Assembly: GCA_039024315.1 (NCBI GenBank)
Contig: JBCCQN010000200.1
Location: 1-14,798 of the forward strand
Direction: 5' to 3'
DNA: 14,798 bases
Origin: JBCAWW01 sp039024315
GTDB taxonomy: Bacteria > Bacteroidota > Bacteroidia > J057
Below the pieces are notes generated by a model that was given only the letters and a program-made list of their open reading frames with translations, had not been told where the DNA came from and did no database searches. The position numbers and the translations under genes are program-made. Positions 6,965 through 13,576 of this stretch are shown here, piece after piece (the stretch's first letter is position 1; every line of letters starts with the position of its first letter).

Positions 6965-7014
6965 GCCACCCATTAACCTCAACTAAGAATTGATTTTAAA
7001 TCGATTAAAACGTT

Positions 7015-7060
7015 GGGTCGACTGAAAGCAAATGCTATCAGTCGACCCTCGTTCTTTTTT
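7015..7060 (+). terminator. Rho-independent terminator after the 84-residue protein gene
   Basis: An 11-bp perfect stem (7015-7025 with 7038-7048, core GGGTCGACTGA) is extended inward by AGCA/TGCT after one mismatch, giving a very tight hairpin, followed by TCGTTCTTTTTT. On the minus strand it lacks a comparable T run, so it mainly stops rightward transcription. Confidence 0.9.
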
Positions 7061-7071
7061 GCAGTGGGATG

Positions 7072-7120
7072 AGCGTTCCGCGCTCCCGCATCCCGACCAT
7101 CGGGATCGGGAGGTAAACCC
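7072..7120 (+). repeat. Dispersed palindromic element, copy 4 (enlarged hairpin)
   Basis: AGCGTTCCGCG (7072-7082), then a hairpin with arms CTCCCG-c-ATCCCGA (7083-7096) and TCGGGAT-CGGGAG (7100-7112) around loop CCA, then GTAAACCC. The outer arm is the same as in copies 2 and 5, but the inner part is longer and still pairs. It begins just beyond the stop of the amidohydrolase gene, between that stop and the neighbouring terminator. Confidence 0.8.
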
Positions 7121-7124
7121 AAAC

Positions 7125-8867
7125 CTACTGAGCCAATAATACTTTACCGAATCCTTTTTGCTGCCCGAACTCTGGACTAGGAGCACCATCCTGCCAAACG
7201 ATTTTGCCATTGATCATCACCATAGGTACTAGCTCATCGTGCCGGCGGACCAAACGTTGAAAATCGGGAAGATCTGGCATGGGGGCTTCATGGATTTCGT
7301 TGACTCTGTCATCGAGATACTGCGGATCAATCACCACTAAGTCCGCGCGTTGGCCAGGGGCAACCCTACCCGCATCTAAGCCAAACCAATCGGCCAATTC
7401 AGAGCTAACCTTCTTGACCGCTTCTCCCATGCTAAGCGTCTTGCGTCCTAGGGCAGTCTGCTCCTGCACGAATTGAAACAAGCGTAGAGGGAAGTTGTAA
7501 TGCCCCATGTTGCGAAGATGAGCCCCCGCATCGCTAAATCCGATGTGACAGTCTGGATGCTGGATGATCCAATTCAATTCTTTAGGGCGATCATTGCCGA
7601 CCACAGAGTACCAGCGAATATCTGAACCATGCTCCGCCACTAAGTCTAGAAAGACATCTACATCTTTTTGCTTGCGTTCTTGGGCCAACTCTTTGAAGCT
7701 ACGGCCCACCAAAGCAGGATCAGGACATTCCAGAATGCGCGTATCGTAGAGATTGCGGTGAAAGACCCGTGGAGCGATTCGGTTTTGCCATTGCTTGCGG
7801 AAGAGTTTACGATAGTGGGGGTCCATGACCAATTCGGCACGCTCCTCCAAATCCATCAAGTGGATGTATTTTGTGCCCGCTTCAAACTCTTCGAAAAAGG
7901 GGGCCACCATGCCATCGGTCCAGACATCAAAAGGCTCAGGCAGGCCCTGAAACTTCACATCTGCTCCCAAGAAGCGATTAGCAAAGCGAGCCGCTGTACC
8001 AAAAATGCGATGGATACCACGGACCGTTTTACCGTCTATCATGGCCAACATAGTCGTCTTGAGTGGCTTTTTGCTGATAGCGCGGCTTTCCCAGATAAAA
8101 CTGAAGAAGGTAGCTGGATTGGCAGTATTGGGGATTGTCTGTAAGATACGATCTCTTTGGCGTAGCGTCTTGAATAGATAGCGATACTCTTTCCAGCCGG
8201 CATAGACCGAAGGCGTAAGCTTACTGCGATACTGATCCCCATCCATCTTATCAAATTCCAATAGATTGACAGAGAGTCCCATATAGCCGGCGTCTAAAGC
8301 CTCGTGGAGGTAGCGATCCATCTGCTCTAGTTCGCTTTGGTCAGGAATGTTATCTGTGCTGAGACTTCTACCTAGGCCCATTACATGGGAGCGCAAAGTC
8401 GAATGCCCCAAAAAGCAGGCGACATTGGGTCCGAGATTGATGCTTTGCAGATGCTGCAGATACTCTTCGGGCCCGTCCCAATCTTTGATCTCGCGTAGCA
8501 AGTCCTTGACATAGTGGCTGGGGATCCCTTCCACACGCGTAAACATATCGGAGAGCTCATCAGGCTGTCCCATGACCATACTGAGGCCACAACTGCCTAA
8601 AAAGACCGTAGTGATACCATGGCGAACGGATTCGATCAGACGACTATCGATTTCAAGCTCCGCGTCATAATGCGTATGCACGTCGATAAAGCCCGGGCAA
8701 AGCCATTTGCCGGAAAGGTCAATTTCCTGAGCCGTATCAGGGGCTGGATTAGGAGTATCAACAGGCAGTATTTCCGAGACATGAGCGTTCTGCAGCAGCA
8801 GATTGCATAAACGCCCTTCCCCTCCTAGGCCATCATACAAAAAGGCATTTTGTAAGTAGTAGTCCAT
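7125..8867 (-). CDS. D-aminoacylase-family amidohydrolase
   Basis: A 580-residue cytoplasmic amidohydrolase of the N-acyl-D-amino-acid deacylase type, a family that removes acyl groups from N-acylated amino acids and related amides. N-terminal beta domain residues 1-58, then the TIM-barrel core: P-G-F-I-D-V-H-T-H-Y-D with H64 and H66, G-S-C-G with C93 (the metal-bridging Cys of this family), LGHSTLR at 153-159, and FSDAGAH with D446 at the end of the barrel. The C-terminal part (ADLVVIDP; MINGKIVW) rebuilds the small beta domain. Oddly, I find no counterparts of the two metal His of the barrel centre (H220 and H250 of the Alcaligenes enzyme): the region 205-300 has only H286, in a different setting. 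This may be a divergent subfamily with one or altered metal sites, so the substrate cannot be named. Last gene of the TetR operon; its ATG follows the dehydrogenase stop by 11 bases, implying translational coupling. Confidence 0.88.
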   Translation of the reverse strand: MDYYLQNAFLYDGLGGEGRLCNLLLQNAHVSEILPVDTPNPAPDTAQEIDLSGKWLCPGFIDVHTHYDAELEIDSRLIESVRHGITTVFLGSCGLSMVMGQPDELSDMFTRVEGIPSHYVKDLLREIKDWDGPEEYLQHLQSINLGPNVACFLGHSTLRSHVMGLGRSLSTDNIPDQSELEQMDRYLHEALDAGYMGLSVNLLEFDKMDGDQYRSKLTPSVYAGWKEYRYLFKTLRQRDRILQTIPNTANPATFFSFIWESRAISKKPLKTTMLAMIDGKTVRGIHRIFGTAARFANRFLGADVKFQGLPEPFDVWTDGMVAPFFEEFEAGTKYIHLMDLEERAELVMDPHYRKLFRKQWQNRIAPRVFHRNLYDTRILECPDPALVGRSFKELAQERKQKDVDVFLDLVAEHGSDIRWYSVVGNDRPKELNWIIQHPDCHIGFSDAGAHLRNMGHYNFPLRLFQFVQEQTALGRKTLSMGEAVKKVSSELADWFGLDAGRVAPGQRADLVVIDPQYLDDRVNEIHEAPMPDLPDFQRLVRRHDELVPMVMINGKIVWQDGAPSPEFGQQKGFGKVLLAQ

Positions 8868-8878
8868 AGCAGTAGGCC

Positions 8879-10453
8879 TTAGCGGAACAACTGCGGTAAT
8901 TTCATCGCCAAGCTCATGTCGCCTTCAACTTTAAACTTTCCCTGCATAAAGGCAGACATTGGGTCCATCTTGCCTCTCAAAATAGCGGAGAAGTCCTCCA
9001 AAGAAGTAGCGATGGTGCATTGTGCCTCTCCATCAGAATTGCTGATATCGTTGCGATCGCCCATGCCGTCTAGGTAGATGCTGCCTTCGTCGAACGCAAA
9101 TTTGAGGGTGGCACCAATCGGGTCCACGCCTTCGGAGCGCTTTTCAATTAGACTCGTGATGCTACTCAAAGTGATCAACTCAGGATTGACAATTACTTCT
9201 TGGTTAGGGCTAGGCGCTCCATTGCCATTAGAATGGCCATTGCTATGTCCGTTGCCATTGGCGGCAGGTTTAACAGCATGGAGTGGTTTGTTGGCGCGGG
9301 CGTAGTTTTTATCATCAATGACCATCTTAGCGATAATCTCACGCATGATTTCGGAAGAACCACCGCCGATCGTCAAGACGCGACTATCTCTAAACATACG
9401 GGCGATCTTATATTCTTCCATAAAGCCGTAGCCTCCGAAAAACTGTAAACATTCGTACATGGCGCGATCTGAGAGCTCGGTGGCTTTTAATTTGGCCATG
9501 GAGCATTCTTTTACAGCGTATTTGCCGTCGTTGTGCACGCGGCAAAGGTGATAGACAAAATATTTGGTCGCTTCAATCTCCGTAGCTAGGTCAGCGATAC
9601 GATGACGCAGCACTTGAAAACGATTGAGAGAGCGACCAAAAGCCTCACGCTGAGCCATATACTCTAAAGCATAATTTAGGGCCGATTCTGCTCCAGCTAC
9701 CGCGCCGATGGCTCCCGTTAAGCGTTCTACTTGTAGGCCCCCCATGAGATAATAAAAACCTTGGCCCTCTTCGCCAATCAAATTTTCGACCGGCACCTTG
9801 ACATTGTCAAAAGCTAGCTCTGCAGTATCAGAAGCATGCCAACCTAGTTTTTTGAGCTTAGTAGCAGAAACACCTGGCGCGTCACGGTCGATTACTAACA
9901 AACTGATTCCTCCCACCCCTGCATCCGGATTGGTTTTGACCACCGTAACGAGGTAATCACCATAAACCCCATTGGTAATGAAGGTTTTGCTACCGTTGAC
10001 GATATAATGATCTCCTTCTCGGATCGCCTGAGTACGAATATTGGCTACATCAGAACCCGCACCCGGCTCAGTGATGGCAATAGAGCTGACCTTCTCACCC
10101 GCAATTGAGGGCACTAGATATTTTTGTTTGAGGTGCTCGCTGCCATGCTGAAAAACATAAGGAGTAGCCATGTACTGCATCACCATGGGCGCCACAGCAA
10201 AGCCACCTGAAAAGCATTTAGAAACCTCTTCGCAGAAGATTACCGAATAGAAAAAATCCGCATCGACCCCTCCATATTCTTCAGGATAATTCAATCCCAT
10301 ATAGCCCATATCGCCAAACTTTTTCCAAAGTTCTTTAGGCGTCCGGCGCTCCTCTTCCCATTTATCGATATTGGGCATGACCTCTTTGTCCAAAAACTGG
10401 CGCAAACCTTCGCGAAAGAGATTGTGTTCTTCGGTGAAATAATAGCTACTCAT
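8879..10453 (-). CDS. Acyl-CoA dehydrogenase fused to a C-terminal SCP2 lipid-binding domain
   Basis: A 524-residue flavoenzyme. Residues 1-385 are a complete acyl-CoA dehydrogenase, which makes the trans-2-enoyl-CoA in beta-oxidation: SSIAITEPGAGSD (123-135, flavin and substrate loop), IVNGSKTFITNG (151-162), and the C-terminal helical part with GGYGFMEEY and RDSRVLTIGGGSSEIM. The medium-chain catalytic Glu position is Gly here (I-G-G-G), while E243 in L-Q-V-E-R-L sits where isovaleryl-CoA and long-chain dehydrogenases have their base, so E243 is the probable base. A linker of Asn-Gly-His-Ser repeats (about 397-417) follows. Residues 420-524 look like an SCP2 sterol-carrier fold: GATLKFAFDEGSIYLDG, then CTIATSLEDFSAILRGKMDPMSAFMQGKFKVEGD, then L-F-R. 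Single dehydrogenases are about 380-400 residues, so the extra domain explains the length. It is the middle gene of the operon, 26 bases after the regulator, which suggests oxidation of a bulky or long acyl substrate. Confidence 0.93.
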   Translation of the reverse strand: MSSYYFTEEHNLFREGLRQFLDKEVMPNIDKWEEERRTPKELWKKFGDMGYMGLNYPEEYGGVDADFFYSVIFCEEVSKCFSGGFAVAPMVMQYMATPYVFQHGSEHLKQKYLVPSIAGEKVSSIAITEPGAGSDVANIRTQAIREGDHYIVNGSKTFITNGVYGDYLVTVVKTNPDAGVGGISLLVIDRDAPGVSATKLKKLGWHASDTAELAFDNVKVPVENLIGEEGQGFYYLMGGLQVERLTGAIGAVAGAESALNYALEYMAQREAFGRSLNRFQVLRHRIADLATEIEATKYFVYHLCRVHNDGKYAVKECSMAKLKATELSDRAMYECLQFFGGYGFMEEYKIARMFRDSRVLTIGGGSSEIMREIIAKMVIDDKNYARANKPLHAVKPAANGNGHSNGHSNGNGAPSPNQEVIVNPELITLSSITSLIEKRSEGVDPIGATLKFAFDEGSIYLDGMGDRNDISNSDGEAQCTIATSLEDFSAILRGKMDPMSAFMQGKFKVEGDMSLAMKLPQLFR

Positions 10454-10479
10454 AGGGCGATATTTTTTAATAGGTGATA

Positions 10480-11106
10480 TTATTTGCTTAAGCTGAGTTG
10501 AGGGAGGAGTTCTGCTAAATGCACACTTCCCTTTTCAGTCAAATGAGGGATGACCAAAAACCAAATCGCATCTACTGCACCCACTTGATTTTCTTGCTGG
10601 CGCACCTCCTTTTGAGAGAGCCAAAAATTGATCATCATCCAAACCGTATGGGCCAGTTGGGCATACATACCAGGCCGTAATTCTGCTTGCATATTCCCCG
10701 CCTTGACCGCATAGTCGATCATACTATTGATATTATTGATCTGGCGCTCGATGTGCGCCTGATGCTGATTAGCGATCTCAGGATGGGCGCGTTCTACTTC
10801 TAGCATGTCCAAAAAGAAGAAGCGGTAATAGGCTTGAAAAGCGTGAAACTGTTGGATATGCTGCGCGATATTGGCAAAGCTTGGCTCCTGATTGACCTTG
10901 GCCCACATCTCCTCTAGGGCATCCTCCATCTGTTGGTACAAGACGCCCATTATCACCGATTTATTGGCGTAATGGTAGGCAAGGTTACCGATACTGATTT
11001 CACAGGCGTTCGCAATATCTCGCAGCGTTACATTGACAAAGCCCCTCTCATTGAAGAGTTTGCGCGCGTTTTGCAAGATTTTTTGCTTGGTCTTAATCGA
11101 AGCCAT
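10480..11106 (-). CDS. TetR-family transcriptional regulator
   Basis: A 208-residue repressor-type protein. Residues 5-50 form the classical TetR DNA-binding domain: KILQNARKLFNERGF, then VTLRDIANACEISIGNLAYHYANK, with the recognition helix around 38-46. Residues 52-200 are an all-helical ligand and dimer domain, aromatic-rich at 93-100 (YYRFFFLD), unlike any ligand domain I can name. It is the first gene of a leftward operon with the SCP2-fused acyl-CoA dehydrogenase and the amidohydrolase, so it probably controls its own operon and senses an acyl-CoA or a related lipid, as several TetR regulators of fatty-acid degradation do. An inverted repeat 8 bases upstream of its ATG (11115-11132) could be the operator. 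No good -7/-33 pair was found. The ligand is inferred only. Confidence 0.93.
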   Translation of the reverse strand: MASIKTKQKILQNARKLFNERGFVNVTLRDIANACEISIGNLAYHYANKSVIMGVLYQQMEDALEEMWAKVNQEPSFANIAQHIQQFHAFQAYYRFFFLDMLEVERAHPEIANQHQAHIERQINNINSMIDYAVKAGNMQAELRPGMYAQLAHTVWMMINFWLSQKEVRQQENQVGAVDAIWFLVIPHLTEKGSVHLAELLPQLSLSK

Positions 11107-11114
11107 ATCATAAT

Positions 11115-11132
11115 TTAGAAACTTTGTTCTAA
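11115..11132 (-). promoter_or_regulatory. Possible TetR operator
   Basis: Inverted repeat TTAGAA-N6-TTCTAA, with 6-bp perfect arms, directly upstream of the TetR start. Size and place fit an autoregulatory operator, but A/T-rich arms this short can occur by chance and no second copy was found in the window. Confidence 0.35.
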
Positions 11133-11155
11133 TTTTTCAAATGACTGTTGGGTTC

Positions 11156-11194
11156 GGGTTTACCTCCCGATAGCTATCGGGAGCGCGGAACGCT
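11156..11194 (-). repeat. Dispersed palindromic element, copy 5
   Basis: On the minus strand: AGCGTTCCGCG (11194-11184), a perfect 20-bp palindrome (11183-11164) identical to that of copy 2, then GGTAAACCC. It lies upstream of the TetR operon in the same orientation as copy 2 has to its lipoprotein gene. Confidence 0.82.
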
Positions 11195-11213
11195 TAGCCC
11201 TGCGAAAGTGGTG

Positions 11214-11234
11214 GCGGCCTATGCAATAGGCCGC
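11214..11234 (+). repeat. REP-like hairpin A
   Basis: Nine-bp perfect stem GCGGCCTAT/ATAGGCCGC with loop GCA; it extends outward by three more pairs, including one G-T (11211-11237). It is the inverted partner of hairpin B, differing by one C-G to G-C swap in the stem. Confidence 0.75.
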
Positions 11235-11253
11235 TACAGACAGCAAAATTGTA

Positions 11254-11274
11254 GCGGCGTATTGCATACGCCGC
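11254..11274 (-). repeat. REP-like hairpin B, inverted partner of A
   Basis: Nine-bp perfect stem GCGGCGTAT/ATACGCCGC with loop TGC. On the minus strand it reads like hairpin A, loop GCA included, and continues with the same GCTAC flank. The paired inverted arrangement resembles REP doublets (BIME) of other bacteria. Confidence 0.75.
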
Positions 11275-11282
11275 CCCGAATA

Positions 11283-11301
11283 AGCGTTGCGCGAAGCGAA
11301 A
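11283..11301 (+). repeat. Dispersed palindromic element, copy 6 (degenerate)
   Basis: AGCGTTGCGCG followed by AAGCG, one mismatch from the core of copy 1 and with the same short form; the GGTAAACC end is replaced by AAATAC. It ends 10 bases from the stop of the pentapeptide-repeat gene. Confidence 0.5.
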
Positions 11302-11311
11302 TACTAGCACA

Positions 11312-13480
11312 CTAAGCCTTATCCTCAATTCTTTGGATGAAGGCCATCAGGGCGGGATAATCCTCGAGCTTGGGCATGTTGGGGGATTCATCGGGATCAT
11401 TTTCAACAAGCGCGGGTTCGGGGCCAACTCTAGGTGGGGGTACCGGATCGTCAACTTTGCGGATGACGGTTCCATCAGTGTAGGCCTGCTCAATCGCAGA
11501 ACGCACAAATCGAACATTGTACAACTTGGCATTTCGGAGAGAAGCTCGTGCAAACTTTACCCGTACAAAGCGGACGTTAAAGACTTCTATTCCATCAAGG
11601 CGAGCGTCCCGAAAATCTGTTTTTTCTAAGAGTGCGCCATCTAGCATCACATAGTCCATAATCGCTCCTTGGAAGCAGGTCGATTTTAGGATAGCGTTAC
11701 TGAGATCGGCCCCGCTTAAATTAGCTCGGTCTAAAACAGCATGATTCAATCTAGCGCCATTGAGTTTTGCTGCCTTGAGATTGACGCCTCGGAGGTCAAC
11801 ATGGCGGAGATCGGCCCCAGAGAGATCAGCAGGCTGTCCTTCCTCCCCTTCAGAATCCAGCCAAAGTTGGTGCTCTTCAAGGATGTTATTCAATGGTTGC
11901 CCAAAATAGTTGATCCCACCAGCGGGACGGAGATTGCGATACGGAGAACCAATTTTGCGAGATTTTTTGCGCGGCAGTTTTACCCCGTGAAGGTGAGCTT
12001 TCTGGATACGCGTTCTCTTTAGCTGCTTTTTGTAGTCTAGACTAAAGCCAGACAAATCAGCTCCAGCGACCTTACAACGAACCAATTTTAAACTCACGGT
12101 TTTAGCGTTCGCAAGGCGAGCATCCCTAAGGTCACACTTAATGAAATGACAAAAGCCCAAATCACTATCTTCCAAATCCACTCCTCGCAAGCGCTGTGAT
12201 TTTAACTTCTGACCATTTAGGTCCACTCCCCGCATGGTGGCCCGCTCAAAGATGGCTCCTTGTAGCTTACAAAACTTCATATCGAGGCCGCCAAAATTGG
12301 CGCCAGTACAATCTGCTTTTCTAAAGTCTGCCTTTCCAAAGGAAGCATGACTGAAATCGCAGTTTTGTAAGCGCGCCTTACGAAAACTACTGCCATTGAG
12401 ATCGGCATAGGCAAAAAGACAAGCACTCAGCTCAGCGCCAAAGAAATCGACTCTGTGTAAAATTGCATGCGACAAATCAGCCTCGCGTAGATTGACTCGG
12501 CCTAGATTTATTTTGCTAAGACGAGCTTGAGCCCCTTGTTCACCCTTGGTGTGTAGCCAAGTTTGGTGCTCTTCTAATATTACGTCTAAAGTCCGATTAC
12601 CTATTTGGATCGTGCGGGGATGCCGGAAACCTAAGCGCCCCTTAATCGGCGGTTGCGGGTGGGCCAAGACCTCTGCTACTGGCAAGCCATCTATCAGGGC
12701 GTTTTCAAGATTGGCTCGTTTGAGACGGGTTTTGCGGAGGCGTGCCTGAAAGAAGTTAGCATGCCGTAGGCTCGATCCTTTGAAGTTGCTACCAGAAAGA
12801 TCCGTATTACGCAAACTAGATTTGTCCATTTGGACGCGAAAAAAGCGGGCTTTGCGGGCCTTCACGCTATTCCACTGCGAGGAGCGAAGATCTACGTCAT
12901 AGAGGTTAGCCTGCTGAAAATTGGATTCCGTGAACTCTCCATTACTCATTTCTACCTGACGAAATCGCGCCTTATTCCATATACCATGCGAGTCATTGAT
13001 ATTGAGAATAGAAGCATTTTCGAAGCGAGAGCCCGAAGCCTTGAGACCTTCGAAAACGACTCTATCTATAATGGCGGCTCTAAAGTCAACCTTTTGAGCC
13101 TTAGCCCGCATCCAGACCGAGCCGCTAAGATTGGCTTCTCTAAAATCAGCTCCTTTAAACTTGCTATCCTCTACCCTACTCGCCAATAGCTGAGAACGAT
13201 AAAACTTTGCCTTACGCAGATCTGATTTGATTAAATAAATCCCCCGAAGATCCGATTCTGAAAAATTCGCTCCCTTTAACTGACAGCGGATAAAGCTCAC
13301 TCCGCGTAGGTCTTGTTCTCTGAAGTCCGCTTTGCGGAACGCTTCCCCTTGAAATTCGGCCCTCTGGCCTTGTTTGCCCTCTGTACGCAACCAGAGTTGA
13401 TGCATACTCAACTTGCGCTGCACCTCAGCACTTAAAGGACGAAACCGATTTTTTCTTTTGCTTAGGAAAGGAAAACGCAT
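11312..13480 (-). CDS. Large three-block pentapeptide-repeat protein
   Basis: A 722-residue protein built almost wholly of pentapeptide repeats, the A(D/N)LXX type that folds into a right-handed square beta helix (ADFREANLSG, ANLSGADLSNAILKS). It has three blocks, each opened by the same header H-x-x-W-L-x-(T/S)-x-G-x-x-G: H27/W30, H305/W308 and H537/W540; the second and third headers are preceded by I-L-E-E. Blocks run about 27-262, 305-500 and 537-665, joined by basic, Pro- and Gly-containing linkers. The last 50 residues are a Pro-rich linker and a short helix. No signal peptide or membrane segment is seen, so it is probably cytoplasmic. It is rich in Arg and Lys (23 against 10 acidic residues in the first 100), unlike the acidic DNA-mimic pentapeptide proteins Qnr and MfpA. 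Function unknown; a scaffold or nucleic-acid-binding role is conceivable. It is probably a single-gene unit, since a terminator lies just upstream (13527-13557) and the composite repeat lies downstream. Confidence 0.92.
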   Translation of the reverse strand: MRFPFLSKRKNRFRPLSAEVQRKLSMHQLWLRTEGKQGQRAEFQGEAFRKADFREQDLRGVSFIRCQLKGANFSESDLRGIYLIKSDLRKAKFYRSQLLASRVEDSKFKGADFREANLSGSVWMRAKAQKVDFRAAIIDRVVFEGLKASGSRFENASILNINDSHGIWNKARFRQVEMSNGEFTESNFQQANLYDVDLRSSQWNSVKARKARFFRVQMDKSSLRNTDLSGSNFKGSSLRHANFFQARLRKTRLKRANLENALIDGLPVAEVLAHPQPPIKGRLGFRHPRTIQIGNRTLDVILEEHQTWLHTKGEQGAQARLSKINLGRVNLREADLSHAILHRVDFFGAELSACLFAYADLNGSSFRKARLQNCDFSHASFGKADFRKADCTGANFGGLDMKFCKLQGAIFERATMRGVDLNGQKLKSQRLRGVDLEDSDLGFCHFIKCDLRDARLANAKTVSLKLVRCKVAGADLSGFSLDYKKQLKRTRIQKAHLHGVKLPRKKSRKIGSPYRNLRPAGGINYFGQPLNNILEEHQLWLDSEGEEGQPADLSGADLRHVDLRGVNLKAAKLNGARLNHAVLDRANLSGADLSNAILKSTCFQGAIMDYVMLDGALLEKTDFRDARLDGIEVFNVRFVRVKFARASLRNAKLYNVRFVRSAIEQAYTDGTVIRKVDDPVPPPRVGPEPALVENDPDESPNMPKLEDYPALMAFIQRIEDKA

Positions 13481-13526
13481 AGGTAAAAGATACAGAAATT
13501 GGCAGGAGGTTGGAAAATCAGGCCAT

Positions 13527-13557
13527 AAAAAAGGGGATACTTTGCAGCATCCCCTTT
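13527..13557 (-). terminator. Rho-independent terminator of the DUF4097-like gene
   Basis: Nine-bp perfect stem, arms 13530-13538 and 13549-13557 (AAAGGGGAT/ATCCCCTTT), with a run of six T on the minus strand right after it. It lies about 20 bases after the stop of the gene ending at 13577 and isolates the pentapeptide-repeat gene from it. Confidence 0.88.
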
Positions 13558-13576
13558 ATCTGTAATCAATGCAATT

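Larger units (their letters stand above)
11184..11293. repeat. Composite palindromic locus closed by a 13-bp inverted repeat
   Basis: CGCGGAACGCTTA at 11184-11196 and TAAGCGTTGCGCG at 11281-11293 are inverted copies matching at 12 of 13 positions. Between them lie the two REP-like hairpins at 11214-11234 and 11254-11274. The whole can fold into a multi-branched structure as RNA or as a cruciform. The right arm is also element copy 6. Confidence 0.6.

Noticed and set aside
7668..8144. 158-residue frame antisense to the amidohydrolase gene
   Set aside because: Lies wholly opposite a well-supported enzyme gene and shows no recognisable domain.
13334..13343. GCGGAACGCT inside the pentapeptide-repeat gene as a further element copy
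   Set aside because: It simply codes Ala-Phe-Arg in a normal pentapeptide unit; only 10 bases match and no hairpin or second end is present.
13485..13492. TATCTTTT (minus strand) as a promoter box of the pentapeptide-repeat gene
   Set aside because: It lies four bases before the ATG, which would force a leaderless transcript, and the -33 partner is poor.
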